A stretch of DNA of 64,000 bases, taken from positions 1 to 64,000 of the forward strand of contig NZ_VWWP01000008.1 of assembly GCF_011752975.1 (NCBI RefSeq), written 5' to 3'. Position numbers and translations under genes: made by a program. Origin of the DNA: Chryseobacterium sp. Tr-659. Lineage in GTDB: Bacteria; Bacteroidota; Bacteroidia; Flavobacteriales; Weeksellaceae. Shown here one piece after another: positions 53,386 through 61,670 of this stretch. Under the pieces are notes generated by a model. It saw only the letters and a program-made list of their open reading frames with translations, was not told where the DNA came from and searched no databases. Position 1 is the stretch's first letter; each line of letters opens with the position of its first letter.

Positions 53386-53393
53386 TATTTTTG
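53386..53393 (+). promoter_or_regulatory. -7 promoter element deciding the murI start
   Basis: TATTTTTG, 18 nt before TTG 53412; the alternative TTG at 53391 is part of the box itself. Confidence 0.6.
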
Positions 53394-53411
53394 TATAAAA
53401 TTTCAGTTCAT

Positions 53412-54242
53412 TTGAAAACTAAAAAACAAGATTATTCACATCTTTCACCAAGCCAGCCTATCGGAATTTTCGACAGCGGGGTAGGAGGTCTTACCGTTGC
53501 TAAAGAAATCAAAAGACTTCTTCCTAATGAAGATCTGATCTACTTTGGGGATACCAAGCACCTTCCTTACGGAGAAAAATCGAAAGAAGCGATTATTGAA
53601 TATTCTACAAAAATTACTAATTTTCTGTTACAGCAGAATTGTAAAGCCATTGTAATTGCCTGTAATACGGCAACAGCAAACGCTTTAAATGAAGTGATGC
53701 AGTCTGTTGCAGGAAGAGTTCCTGTCATAGACGTAATCAACCCCGTAGCAGAAAAAGTATCCTATGAAATTCACAATAATGTAGGTGTAATTGCTACTAA
53801 AGCAACTGTGAATTCCGGATTGTATAAAAAGAGCATTCGCAAACATAATAAATGGATCAAAGTAGACGAACTGGCTACACCATTACTTGTTCCAGCTATT
53901 GAAGAAGGATTTAAAAATCATCCGATCACGCATGCAATTATTTACAATTATTTAAGTAATAGCAAATTAAAAAATATTGAAACCCTGATCCTTGGATGTA
54001 CCCATTACCCGCTCTTAATAGATGAGATTAAACAGTACTACGGAAACAGAGTCCGTGTTATTGATTCCCCTAATATTGTAGCGAATCACCTGAAGATTAT
54101 TCTGGATAAATACAATCTTCTGAATGAGAATAATCCAAAACCAAATTATCATTTCTATCTTTCGGACCTTACCAAGAATTTTGAAAAGATCTCTAAGAAG
54201 TTCTTTGGAAAGACAATCGATTTGGAATTAAAAGTACTATAA
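53412..54242 (+). CDS. murI: Glutamate racemase, TTG start
   Basis: The 276-residue racemase has PIGIFDSGVGGLTVAKEI, the first catalytic Cys in VIACNTATANAL and the second in ILGCTHYPLL. It makes D-glutamate for peptidoglycan. No ATG is available before the conserved N-terminus: in-frame starts are TTG 53391 (within the -7 box) and TTG 53412, which gives MKTKKQDYSHLSPSQPIGIF and is preferred. Confidence 0.93.
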   Translation: MKTKKQDYSHLSPSQPIGIFDSGVGGLTVAKEIKRLLPNEDLIYFGDTKHLPYGEKSKEAIIEYSTKITNFLLQQNCKAIVIACNTATANALNEVMQSVAGRVPVIDVINPVAEKVSYEIHNNVGVIATKATVNSGLYKKSIRKHNKWIKVDELATPLLVPAIEEGFKNHPITHAIIYNYLSNSKLKNIETLILGCTHYPLLIDEIKQYYGNRVRVIDSPNIVANHLKIILDKYNLLNENNPKPNYHFYLSDLTKNFEKISKKFFGKTIDLELKVL

Positions 54243-54245
54243 ATA

Positions 54246-54277
54246 AAAAGCCTGCTTCATAGAGATGCAGGCTTTTC
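54246..54277 (+). terminator. Terminator of murI
   Basis: AAAAGCCTGC / GCAGGCTTTT stem, 3 bp past the stop. Confidence 0.9.
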
Positions 54278-54325
54278 TCATTTGTGTTTTTTATGTAAGA
54301 TATTTGCTAGGTTTTTAAAAAAAAA

Positions 54326-54925
54326 TTAAGCTTCTACAATTACCTTTTCAGCTTTTAATCTTGTCTTTGGATTAAACTTGGGCTGATTGGCATCCGTTTC
54401 GTCTCTTTCACCAATTGTTACGGCAAATAGAGTTTCATATTTCTCATTGTTCAGAATAAGATCGTATCCTTCGGGCTCAATTCCTTCCATAGGTGTAGAA
54501 TCTATTCCCATAGAGGCACAGGCAGAAAGTAATACCCCTAAAGATAAATAAACCTGATGCCCCAGCCAGGATTTTATAGCAGCTTCCCCTTTAGGCTTTA
54601 CCATAGTTCTGTAATAATTAACAGCCCCTTCAGGAAGATTCTCTTCAATTTGTTTTTCAAAATTTTCTATGTTTCGGATAACCTGGAATACAATTACGTG
54701 GCTGCTGTCTAAGACCTTTTCTTTATTGAAGTAAGATTTCTCTCCCAATTGTTTTTTAAGCTCAGCATCATTCACGAAAATGAAATTCCATGGCTGGCTG
54801 TTGATAGATGAGGGACTTAAATTTAAGATCTCTTTCAGATTTGTGATTTGTTCCTCACTGATTTGTCCTTGTGGGTTATACTTTTTTACAGTATACCGGT
54901 TTTTCATTTTTTCTAAAAAGTTCAT
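54326..54925 (-). CDS. Nitroreductase-family FMN oxidoreductase
   Basis: The 199-residue NfsB-like protein has RYTVKKYNP (FMN phosphate contact), LSPSSINSQPWNFIFVND, GHQVYLSLGVLLSACASMGIDSTPMEG and the C-terminal FAVTIGERDE. It should reduce nitro or quinone compounds with NAD(P)H. It is divergent from a HxlR regulator and shares a symmetric operator with it. Confidence 0.93.
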   Translation of the reverse strand: MNFLEKMKNRYTVKKYNPQGQISEEQITNLKEILNLSPSSINSQPWNFIFVNDAELKKQLGEKSYFNKEKVLDSSHVIVFQVIRNIENFEKQIEENLPEGAVNYYRTMVKPKGEAAIKSWLGHQVYLSLGVLLSACASMGIDSTPMEGIEPEGYDLILNNEKYETLFAVTIGERDETDANQPKFNPKTRLKAEKVIVEA

Positions 54926-54930
54926 AATTT

Positions 54931-54945
54931 TATACTATCATTTTT
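54931..54945 (-). promoter_or_regulatory. Operator half next to the nitroreductase start
   Basis: TATACTATCATTTTT, an exact inverse complement of 54992-55006. It falls just downstream of the nitroreductase -7 box, over the expected transcription start. Confidence 0.78.
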
Positions 54946-54952
54946 ATAGTTA

Positions 54953-54960
54953 CAAAATTA
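54953..54960 (-). promoter_or_regulatory. -7 promoter element of the nitroreductase gene
   Basis: TAATTTTG on the minus strand, 27 nt before the start codon. Confidence 0.65.
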
Positions 54961-54972
54961 ATTTAAGTTTCT

Positions 54973-54980
54973 TAACTTTG
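54973..54980 (+). promoter_or_regulatory. -7 promoter element of hxlR-like gene
   Basis: TAACTTTG, 27 nt before the start codon; the two divergent boxes are 12 bp apart. Confidence 0.65.
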
Positions 54981-54991
54981 CAATAACGGTA

Positions 54992-55006
54992 AAAAATGAT
55001 AGTATA
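54992..55006 (+). promoter_or_regulatory. Operator half next to the hxlR-like start
   Basis: AAAAATGATAGTATA, 15 of 15 complementary to 54931-54945, ending one base before the ATG at 55008. Confidence 0.78.
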
Positions 55007-55007
55007 A

Positions 55008-55355
55008 ATGTATACAGTAGATAATAAAAGCTATCCTTGCTGTACCAGCGTAACCATGCGGTTTATAGGTGGAAAATGGAAGGCAGTAATTTTACATCAT
55101 TTAATTGATGGGGCTAAAAGATACAGTGAATTGAGGAAATCTATTCCTACTATTACGGAAAGAACATTAAGCCTGCAGCTTAAACAATTAGAAGATGACG
55201 GAATTATAAACAGAACTGTTTTTACAGAAAAACCTCCATTGGTGGTTGAATATGAATTAACGGATTTTGGGAAGACATTGCTGCCGGTGCTGGCTGCGAT
55301 TACAAAATGGGGTGAAGAAGCACCCATAATATCAAAAAAAATAATCAGGAATTAA
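55008..55355 (+). CDS. HxlR-family winged-helix regulator
   Basis: The 115-residue regulator has the HxlR signature CCTSVTMRFIGGKWKAVILHHL, then RYSELRKSIPTITERTLSLQLKQLEDDGII and VEYELTDFGKTLLPVL. Cysteines 12 and 13 near the N-terminus could be redox-sensing, as in HxlR relatives that respond to quinones or aldehydes. It likely controls the divergent nitroreductase and itself through the shared inverted repeats. Confidence 0.94.
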   Translation: MYTVDNKSYPCCTSVTMRFIGGKWKAVILHHLIDGAKRYSELRKSIPTITERTLSLQLKQLEDDGIINRTVFTEKPPLVVEYELTDFGKTLLPVLAAITKWGEEAPIISKKIIRN

Positions 55356-55371
55356 AGTTCCTGATTATTTT
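55340..55371. terminator. Bidirectional terminator overlapping both hxlR and rsmD stop codons
   Basis: AATAATCAGGAA / TTCCTGATTATT stem with a six-base loop. The stop codons of the convergent hxlR-like (55355) and rsmD (55352) genes overlap and lie in this hairpin. Confidence 0.85.
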
Positions 55372-55924
55372 CTTTATTGGGTTCAAAAAAACTGAAACTT
55401 ACGTTTCCGTATTTTCGGGTATCTATTAAATTAGGATGCTCAAGTTTCATACGGCTTTGATGTTCTACAATCAGAACTCCGTTTTCTTTAAGGTATTTGT
55501 TATTCAGAACCAGAGAAATCAATTCGTAGTACTTTTTCTCTTCCATTTCAAAAGGAGCGTCTGAGAAAACAATTTCAAAAGATTTCTTATTTCTGAATTT
55601 TTTAAGCCAGTCAAATACATCTCCTCTCTGTACATTGATCTGAAGAGACATGTCGAGCTCTGAAGCCGTGGAATTGATAAATGCCGTATGTTTAGGATTC
55701 ATTTCTACAGAAGTAACATTCTGGCATCCTCTGGAAGCAAATTCAAAGGTAATAGAGCCAATTCCGGCAAAAAGATCAAGAACAGCAATAGACTGCATAT
55801 CATATTTGTTTTCCAGAATGCTGAATAAAGCCTCCTTTGCAAAATCGGTGGTAGGCCTTACTTCAAAGTTTTTTGGAGCAGCAATCTTTTTTGCTTTCCA
55901 TTTTCCTGATATTATTCTGAACAT
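55352..55924 (-). CDS. rsmD: 16S rRNA guanine-966 N2-methyltransferase-like (RsmD)
   Basis: The 190-residue SAM methyltransferase begins MFRIISGKWKAKKIAAPKNFEVRPTTDFAKEALFSIL, characteristic of RsmD, then VLDLFAGIGSITFEFASRG (SAM loop). The catalytic DPPY motif of N2-G methyltransferases is replaced by D122-A123-P124-F125 (SDAPF). In the family the first Asp and third Pro are kept, so activity is plausible. DUF3822 lies upstream on the same strand, a common Bacteroidota pairing. Confidence 0.9.
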   Translation of the reverse strand: MFRIISGKWKAKKIAAPKNFEVRPTTDFAKEALFSILENKYDMQSIAVLDLFAGIGSITFEFASRGCQNVTSVEMNPKHTAFINSTASELDMSLQINVQRGDVFDWLKKFRNKKSFEIVFSDAPFEMEEKKYYELISLVLNNKYLKENGVLIVEHQSRMKLEHPNLIDTRKYGNVSFSFFEPNKENNQEL

Positions 55925-56005
55925 ATTCTTGTTAGGGTTTAGTTGGTAGATTATAGTTGGCAGATGATCAAGCTTGGTTTCTGATTATTCCCTGCGGCGT
56001 GCAAC

Positions 56006-56722
56006 CTAATTAAGTATAAAATTTTTGTTTGGGATATTGTCAAAAACAATTTTCAGGTTTTTAACAAATTTCTGGAGTTCGGAGATGAATGTTTCATTTT
56101 CCGTGGTTTCCCCGTAAGCATAAAAGCTGGTTTCATTGATTCCAAAGCCAATTTTACTAAGGGTAAACATAATGAAATAAAGAAAATCTACTTCCGAGTT
56201 TACATCCAGATTATTATAAAGAATGATCTTTTTATTGTCAATCGCAAAAAACTCACATTGGTTGTGATAAAGATTGATGTGGATCTCTTTATTATTTTTA
56301 TTATGAATAGAGCTCAGAAACTTTTCTCCGGAAAAATTAAAATGAACCGGTATGGCAAGTTCTTTTATTTTTTTATAGTAATTCTTCGGAAAAGTATAAT
56401 AGAACTGGATATTGAATTTTTTATTAATGGAAAGCATCAGTTCTTCTTTCTCCCGGTTTGCAGGAGCATTGAATGAGATCAGGTCAAATCCGGCATCATG
56501 CTGAGAAAACCCTTCAGGCATCAGCGTAAAGTGATTAAATGCCGAAAGCACCTGGATTTCATCAAAGCGTTGCCTGATAAGAACTTCATCCAGCTTTTCT
56601 TCAATAAGATTGGGCGGTGTCTCCTCAGTAACGAAGTAGGACTTTTCCTCCAGAATGTTTTTGTTTTTCACAATCTGGTAGATCAATCCGTCTTTGGTAA
56701 AAAGTAAATTAAGTACGTTCAT
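56006..56722 (-). CDS. DUF3822 family protein
   Basis: This 238-residue protein resembles the DUF3822 family, which occurs next to rsmD in flavobacteria. It shows an ASKHA/actin-like pattern of alternating strands (HINLYHNQCEFFAIDNKKIILYNN) but lacks recognisable catalytic residues. It is cytoplasmic, function unknown, 81 bp upstream of rsmD. Confidence 0.8.
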   Translation of the reverse strand: MNVLNLLFTKDGLIYQIVKNKNILEEKSYFVTEETPPNLIEEKLDEVLIRQRFDEIQVLSAFNHFTLMPEGFSQHDAGFDLISFNAPANREKEELMLSINKKFNIQFYYTFPKNYYKKIKELAIPVHFNFSGEKFLSSIHNKNNKEIHINLYHNQCEFFAIDNKKIILYNNLDVNSEVDFLYFIMFTLSKIGFGINETSFYAYGETTENETFISELQKFVKNLKIVFDNIPNKNFILN

Positions 56723-56735
56723 ATTTCAATTCCTG

Positions 56736-56743
56736 CAAATTTA
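56736..56743 (-). promoter_or_regulatory. -7 promoter element of the DUF3822 gene
   Basis: TAAATTTG on the minus strand, 13 nt before the start; overlaps the stop codon of the Smr gene. Confidence 0.55.
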
Positions 56744-57235
56744 GTGAAATTCTACCATTACCGCACCCGATTGGTGGTGAAGTATTTCCTTATTATAAAA
56801 ATCAATATTGACCTGGCTTTCCAGCACATCCCGAACCATCCTCTGCAATGTGCCGTCACCAATACCATGAACAATTTCCAGCCTTTTAAGATTATTTTTT
56901 CTGCAAAACTCAATCACTTCAATTAATTTTTCTTTTTGAATGAAAAGTCTTTCAAAGCTGTCATAATCATTCGGATTCTTTACCAAATTATGAAAATGCA
57001 GGTCTAAAACCAAATGATTTTTTTGATGTTTCTTAGAAATGATTTTTTTAGGCTCCTCTTTTTTTATTACTCTGATATTATCATAAAGATCCGCATCTTT
57101 AGGAACAAGTTTTTCTTTTGCGTATTGATGGGTAAAGCCATATTCATCTTTGAAAACCACAATATTTCCCTTCACGGATGTTACAACCCCGTTTAAATCC
57201 TCGTCTACAACCGAAACCTTATCGCCGATTTTCAT
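56741..57235 (-). CDS. Smr-domain protein
   Basis: The 164-residue protein has an N-terminal SH3-like barrel (KIGDKVSVVDEDLNGVVTSVKGNIVVF) and a C-terminal Smr domain with DLHFHNL and EIVHGIGDGTLQRMVRDVLE. Smr domains are nucleases or RNA-binding modules found in MutS2 and stand-alone proteins. The DLHxH and HGxGxG motifs are present. Confidence 0.9.
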   Translation of the reverse strand: MKIGDKVSVVDEDLNGVVTSVKGNIVVFKDEYGFTHQYAKEKLVPKDADLYDNIRVIKKEEPKKIISKKHQKNHLVLDLHFHNLVKNPNDYDSFERLFIQKEKLIEVIEFCRKNNLKRLEIVHGIGDGTLQRMVRDVLESQVNIDFYNKEILHHQSGAVMVEFH

Positions 57236-57274
57236 TTTCTACTTTTTTACTCCTGTCAAGAATCGTCAAATTCT

Positions 57275-57772
57275 TTACACCCTTGGGCCTAACTCAATTA
57301 CCTCCAGATCCTTGATCTCATCACCGTCAACTACAAAACGCATCATAGTTCTTACCTTATGCCAGCCCTGCTTTCCACAAGCACCCGGATTTAGGTGAAG
57401 CAGATTGTTTTTCTCGTCGTACATGGCTTTTAGAATGTGAGAATGTCCGGAAATAAATAACTTCGGCGCCTTTTCAGAAATTTCTTTCTTAGTTAATGGA
57501 GTATATTTTCCCGGATAACCACCAATGTGAATCATCAAAACTTCCAGTTTTTCACAAAAAAAACGGTTGACTTCCGGAAACTCAGAACGAATCTTAGCAT
57601 TGTCGATATTTCCGTACACACCTCTCAAAGGTTTTATCTTTTCAAGTTGTTCAATAACATCCATACTTCCAAAATCTCCGCCATGCCAGATTTCATCAGC
57701 CTGTGCAGCATATTCTAAAATTCTGTCATCAATATAAGAATGAGAATCGGAAAGGAGAAGGATTTTTGTCAT
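57275..57772 (-). CDS. YfcE/MJ0936-type metallophosphoesterase
   Basis: This 165-residue calcineurin-like phosphodiesterase has the motifs in order: LLSDSHSYID, WHGGDFGS, VYGNIDN, MIHIGGYPGKYT and FISGHSHILK. It probably needs Mn2+ and cleaves a small phosphodiester; the substrate is unknown. Confidence 0.92.
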   Translation of the reverse strand: MTKILLLSDSHSYIDDRILEYAAQADEIWHGGDFGSMDVIEQLEKIKPLRGVYGNIDNAKIRSEFPEVNRFFCEKLEVLMIHIGGYPGKYTPLTKKEISEKAPKLFISGHSHILKAMYDEKNNLLHLNPGACGKQGWHKVRTMMRFVVDGDEIKDLEVIELGPRV

Positions 57773-57809
57773 TATCTAAGCGTTCTTTCAGAAATTTATT
57801 TTTAGACTG

Positions 57810-57817
57810 CAAATATA
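57810..57817 (-). promoter_or_regulatory. -7 promoter element of the phosphodiesterase gene
   Basis: TATATTTG on the minus strand, 37 nt before the start. Confidence 0.5.
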
Positions 57818-57847
57818 AAGAAGCTTTAATTAATCGGAGATCGTTTT

Positions 57848-58312
57848 TTAATAAGAAATATCTTTCGTTTTGCGTATGGAATCCAGTTTCTTTTCTATAT
57901 CTGCACTGAATACCTTTCTTAGTTTCAACTCATTTTCTGTAAGCTTTGAAATTACAAAGGTGCCGGTCATATTGGTATTATAAGGAAAAACTATCGTTAA
58001 TGTAGAATCTGAAGCCTTTTTCCAGTTCCCGATGTACCGGTCAAGCTTTCCATTTTTAGCGTTAGATTCTTCAAGCGCATCATATCTTAATACGGATTTG
58101 CTGAGATTTCCTGTTATTTTTCCATTTTTCTGAAATCTGATTCCCTCTCTTCTGGCCTCAAAACCATCCTGCTTTTCATAAGTGTAAATATAAGTATCCA
58201 GTTTATTCAAATTCCAGGTCTGTAAAAGTAATGGGTTGGAAGTCCTGTCCTGAGCGTGGCTAAAACTGATGGTAAGAAAAGTAAAAATACTGATACAAAT
58301 AGTCTTTTTCAT
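57848..58312 (-). CDS. Secreted protein of unknown function
   Basis: The 154-residue protein has a signal peptide (about 1-20, SFSHAQ) and a lipocalin-like, strand-rich mature part (LLLQTWNLNKLDTYIYTYE; IGNWKKASDSTLTIVFPYN). No clear family. It is divergent from the serine hydrolase gene. Confidence 0.68.
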   Translation of the reverse strand: MKKTICISIFTFLTISFSHAQDRTSNPLLLQTWNLNKLDTYIYTYEKQDGFEARREGIRFQKNGKITGNLSKSVLRYDALEESNAKNGKLDRYIGNWKKASDSTLTIVFPYNTNMTGTFVISKLTENELKLRKVFSADIEKKLDSIRKTKDISY

Positions 58313-58384
58313 GAATAAAACGGGTTTATCGGTAAAATAAATGAAGTTTTGATGACGCTGAAATTAGCATCATTTAATATTTAG

Positions 58385-58392
58385 TAAATTTG
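58385..58392 (+). promoter_or_regulatory. -7 promoter element of the serine hydrolase gene
   Basis: TAAATTTG, 18 nt before the start at 58411. Confidence 0.6.
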
Positions 58393-58410
58393 GGAAAATT
58401 AAAATAAACA

Positions 58411-59955
58411 ATGAAACAGAAACTTTCTTTTTTCATTTTTCTTTTAACCGTAGGATTGGCCAATGCGCAGGTTGAAGAAAAAAAGCTGGATGAGCTGATC
58501 CAGAATACCCTTAAAACCTTTGATGTTCCGGGGATGTCTGTAGGAATTATAAAAGATGGCAAAGTAACCTATTCCAAAGGATTTGGAGTACGCTCTCTTA
58601 CTACCAAACAGCCCATGGATGACAATACACTGGTGGGAATTGCTTCCAATTCAAAAGGTTTTACCTGTGTGGCATTAGCAATTTTAGCTGATGAAGGAAA
58701 GTTGAACTGGGATGATAAAGTTTCGAAATATATTCCTGAGTTTCAAATGTATGATCCATACGTATCTCAGAATGTTACAATCAAAGATCTTATTACACAT
58801 AGAGCAGGATTAGGGCTTGGGCAGGGAGACTTAATGTTTTTTCCGGAAGGAGGAAGTTTAACCGTTAATGATATCGTTCGCAATGTAAGATATCTGAAAC
58901 CGGAAAATCCTTTCAGAACAAAATTGGATTATAATAATATCATGTTTATTGTTGCCGGTGAAGTGATCCATAGAATTTCCGGATTAAGCTGGGCAGAATT
59001 TATTGAGCAAAGAATCATGAAACCTGTAGGAATGACATCAAGTTTCGGAAGCTACAACAGAGCCAAAGCTACAACAAATAAAATTGATGCTCACGCTCCG
59101 GTAGACGGAAAAGCAATTGCTGTTCCTCACGACTGGAATGAAACAGCCAACGCTGCCGGAGGAATAATGAGTAACATCAAAGATATGACTGCCTGGGCAG
59201 AATGTCTCTTGAATAATTTCACTACCAAAGATGGTAAAAAATTAGTGTCTGATAAAAATGCACAGCAGCTTTGGAGTTTACAGATTCCGGATCGTGTTGC
59301 AGCAAAAAATCCATATGATACAAGTTTTTACGGATACGGACTAGGATGGTTCTTAAGTGATGTAAAAGGACACAAGCAAGTGCAGCATACAGGAGGTTTG
59401 ATAGGAACCGTTACTCAGTTTACATTAATTCCAGATCTGAAATTAGGAATTGTAGTACTGACAAACCAACAGTCGGGAGCAGCTTTCAATACAATTACCA
59501 ATACCGTAAAAGATTCTTATCTTGGTGTAGCAGACAGAAACTGGCTGAAGACCTATGGGGAAAGAATGGCCAAAGTAAATGCGGAATATGATAAACAAAA
59601 GAAAGATGCATTTGCAAAATCAGAAACATTTAAAAAAGATAAACCACTTCAGCCAAAAGCAGAACAATTCATAGGTGCATACAATGATGTATGGTTCGGA
59701 GATGTTGACATTGCGCAGCAGGGAAATGCTTACAGAATTTCATGCAAAAACTCTCCAAGGCTAAAAGGCGAGCTGCTTCCGTATTCCAATAATTCTTTTA
59801 TTATCAAATGGGATGACAGAAGCTATGATGCAGATGCTTATATTATTTTCAATTATGATGAAAACGGAAAGGCTGAATCTGCAAGATTGAAACCTATTTC
59901 AGACGTTACGGATTTCAGTTTTGATTTTGATGATCTGGATCTGAAGAGAAAGTAG
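58411..59955 (+). CDS. Class C beta-lactamase-fold serine hydrolase with DUF3471-like tail
   Basis: The 514-residue secreted protein has a signal peptide (about 1-19) and a serine beta-lactamase/esterase domain: SxxK at S79-K82 (SNSK), YxN at Y174-N176 and HTGG near 325. A C-terminal beta domain (from about 420; FIGAYNDVWFGDVDIAQQG) resembles DUF3471. Such proteins are usually peptidases or esterases rather than true beta-lactamases. It is periplasmic and monocistronic. Confidence 0.9.
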   Translation: MKQKLSFFIFLLTVGLANAQVEEKKLDELIQNTLKTFDVPGMSVGIIKDGKVTYSKGFGVRSLTTKQPMDDNTLVGIASNSKGFTCVALAILADEGKLNWDDKVSKYIPEFQMYDPYVSQNVTIKDLITHRAGLGLGQGDLMFFPEGGSLTVNDIVRNVRYLKPENPFRTKLDYNNIMFIVAGEVIHRISGLSWAEFIEQRIMKPVGMTSSFGSYNRAKATTNKIDAHAPVDGKAIAVPHDWNETANAAGGIMSNIKDMTAWAECLLNNFTTKDGKKLVSDKNAQQLWSLQIPDRVAAKNPYDTSFYGYGLGWFLSDVKGHKQVQHTGGLIGTVTQFTLIPDLKLGIVVLTNQQSGAAFNTITNTVKDSYLGVADRNWLKTYGERMAKVNAEYDKQKKDAFAKSETFKKDKPLQPKAEQFIGAYNDVWFGDVDIAQQGNAYRISCKNSPRLKGELLPYSNNSFIIKWDDRSYDADAYIIFNYDENGKAESARLKPISDVTDFSFDFDDLDLKRK

Positions 59956-60132
59956 GTCAATAATGAATTGAAAAACTTTAAAATATTGAATGAAGGAGAC
60001 TGTCTTAAAATTTATTGCCTCTAGGGTTCTTATGTGATAAATTTGTTATTTAGGAGATTTTCAGATTCATATTTTACCTTTTAAAACAGCTTCTTTTATA
60101 TTATTTATTTTTAATGAGCGTGAGCCAAGCCA

Positions 60133-60170
60133 AAAAAGAGCCCCAATATTTATTGGAGCTCTTCTCTTTA
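60133..60170. terminator. Shared downstream hairpin
   Basis: AAGAGC-CCCAAT / ATTGG-AGCTCTT imperfect stem with U-rich flanks, in the 332-bp convergent gap after the hydrolase gene (59956-60287). No gene is seen in that gap. Confidence 0.7.
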
Positions 60171-60287
60171 TAGATAATATGATCTTATTGGGAAGTTGAT
60201 GCTGAAAGAGAAAATTGTTGAAAATAATTATAAGAAGTCATAGGTTCAATGGTAACTTCAAACCTCCCTTTTCAAGCTCCCGGTCTT

Positions 60288-61340
60288 TTAATCTTTAATG
60301 AATTTTTTAATAACGTCCCCGATTTGAATAATATAAGCTCCCTTAACGAGGTTACTTACATCAATAGAATCACGTTCCATTTTTCCTGAAAGAACAAGAT
60401 TTCCAACCATACCAAAGATTTTATAATCCTTTGAAGGAGCGTTTAATACGGTTAATTTTTCCTTAGTCGGATTGGGGTGAATAGATGTTTTATTATTGCG
60501 GATTTTCTCGTCAGAAACAGATAGGGTTGTCAGATCTGCCTTCAGCACAGTACCTGCAAAAAAATCGGTTACATAAATGATATTTTCTCTTACAGCCAAT
60601 CCGGAAGGATAATCAAATCCATTGGAAACAAGCCCTGTAGATACAACTGGATTAGTTTGAGTAATGTTAAGTTTGGAAACTTTAGAAGCTCCTGCCTCAC
60701 AAATAAATAAATCTTTTCCATGAGAAACAAGTCCCGATGGATAGCTTAATCCCTGTGCTATTACAGTCGGTGAACTTGAGCTGGTCAGATCGAATTTTGA
60801 TAGTCTTCCTTGAAACCGTTCTGTAAAATAAAGGTCATTACCAATGATCTCGATTTCAAATGGAGACTCTGCAGATGTTACATCAATCAACTGAGGTACA
60901 GCCTGGCTTACATCTATTTTGGCAATTTTATTATCTCCTTCAAGGGCCATATAGAGTTCATTTCCTACAAATTCAAGACCAAGCGGACTGTTTATTCCGG
61001 TTAGTATAACTTGTGGAGTCGGATTAGGAGAATTTAGATCAACTTTTGAAAGTTTGTCTCCTCCAAATTCAGAAACGTATAAAATATTATCCTTTAAAGC
61101 AAGACCATAAGGACGGTTCACACCTGTCACGACATCTACAGGAGGAGTATTTGGGTTATTAATGTCTACTTTGATAACTTTATCAAGGGAATAGACACCG
61201 ATATACATGGTATTGCCGTCTATAACCATAGGATTAGGAGTTTGTAGGTTGTCAATCAGTACATTGGCTGTAGCTTGTGAGTTTAATTTGTTTCCAGCCA
61301 AAATCAGAATTAAAACTAAGAAGTAAAATTGTTTTTTCAT
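60288..61340 (-). CDS. NHL/SMP-30-like beta-propeller protein with T9SS sorting domain
   Basis: The 350-residue protein has a signal peptide (MKKQFYFLVLILILAGNKLN), six or so propeller blades of about 45 residues (VDINNPNTPPVDVVTGVNRPYGLALKDN; SKVDLNSPNPTPQVILTGINSPLGLEF) and a C-terminal type A sorting domain (SIHPNPTKEKLTVLN ... GAYIIQI). The longest frame starts at 61490, but a -7 box lies inside the extra 50 residues, so ATG 61340 is used. It probably binds a ligand or protein outside the cell. Confidence 0.87.
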   Translation of the reverse strand: MKKQFYFLVLILILAGNKLNSQATANVLIDNLQTPNPMVIDGNTMYIGVYSLDKVIKVDINNPNTPPVDVVTGVNRPYGLALKDNILYVSEFGGDKLSKVDLNSPNPTPQVILTGINSPLGLEFVGNELYMALEGDNKIAKIDVSQAVPQLIDVTSAESPFEIEIIGNDLYFTERFQGRLSKFDLTSSSSPTVIAQGLSYPSGLVSHGKDLFICEAGASKVSKLNITQTNPVVSTGLVSNGFDYPSGLAVRENIIYVTDFFAGTVLKADLTTLSVSDEKIRNNKTSIHPNPTKEKLTVLNAPSKDYKIFGMVGNLVLSGKMERDSIDVSNLVKGAYIIQIGDVIKKFIKD

Positions 61341-61670
61341 TTTATTTTTATTTAGAATAATTAAATTTAAACAAAAATACTTTATTAAGAATAAAAAATC
61401 CATACTTCTGACAAATATCATGAACAAAATAATATGGGACTGTTTGTAGAGTAATTTGGAAAGATGGATGAAACATAAGCCAATTATCATGTTGCAAAAA
61501 GCAGATGATTCTTGAATGTTTTTTTAACGATTATATAGAATGCTTACTTAGTTGAGTAACACGTTATGTGAAAAAGGGGAATCTGTTTATGACATAGTTG
61601 TTCCTCTTCTTTTTATGAAAGGAAAAAAGAAGAACAATGCTGTGCAAAATAAAAAAGGAGCGTGCTGAAT
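61341..61670. other. Intergenic gap with an inverted repeat
   Basis: No gene. At 61598-61637 lies TTGTTCcTCTTCTTTTT ... AAAAAAGAAGAACAA, a hairpin without a typical U-run for either neighbour. Confidence 0.55.
61372..61379 (-). promoter_or_regulatory. -7 promoter element deciding the beta-propeller gene start
   Basis: TATTTTTG on the minus strand, 31 nt before ATG 61340. Confidence 0.6.

Noticed and set aside
61598..61637. Hairpin as terminator of sixA
   Set aside because: The stem is long, but neither side has the U-run at the right place and it lies about 35 bp from the stop; kept only as an inverted repeat.
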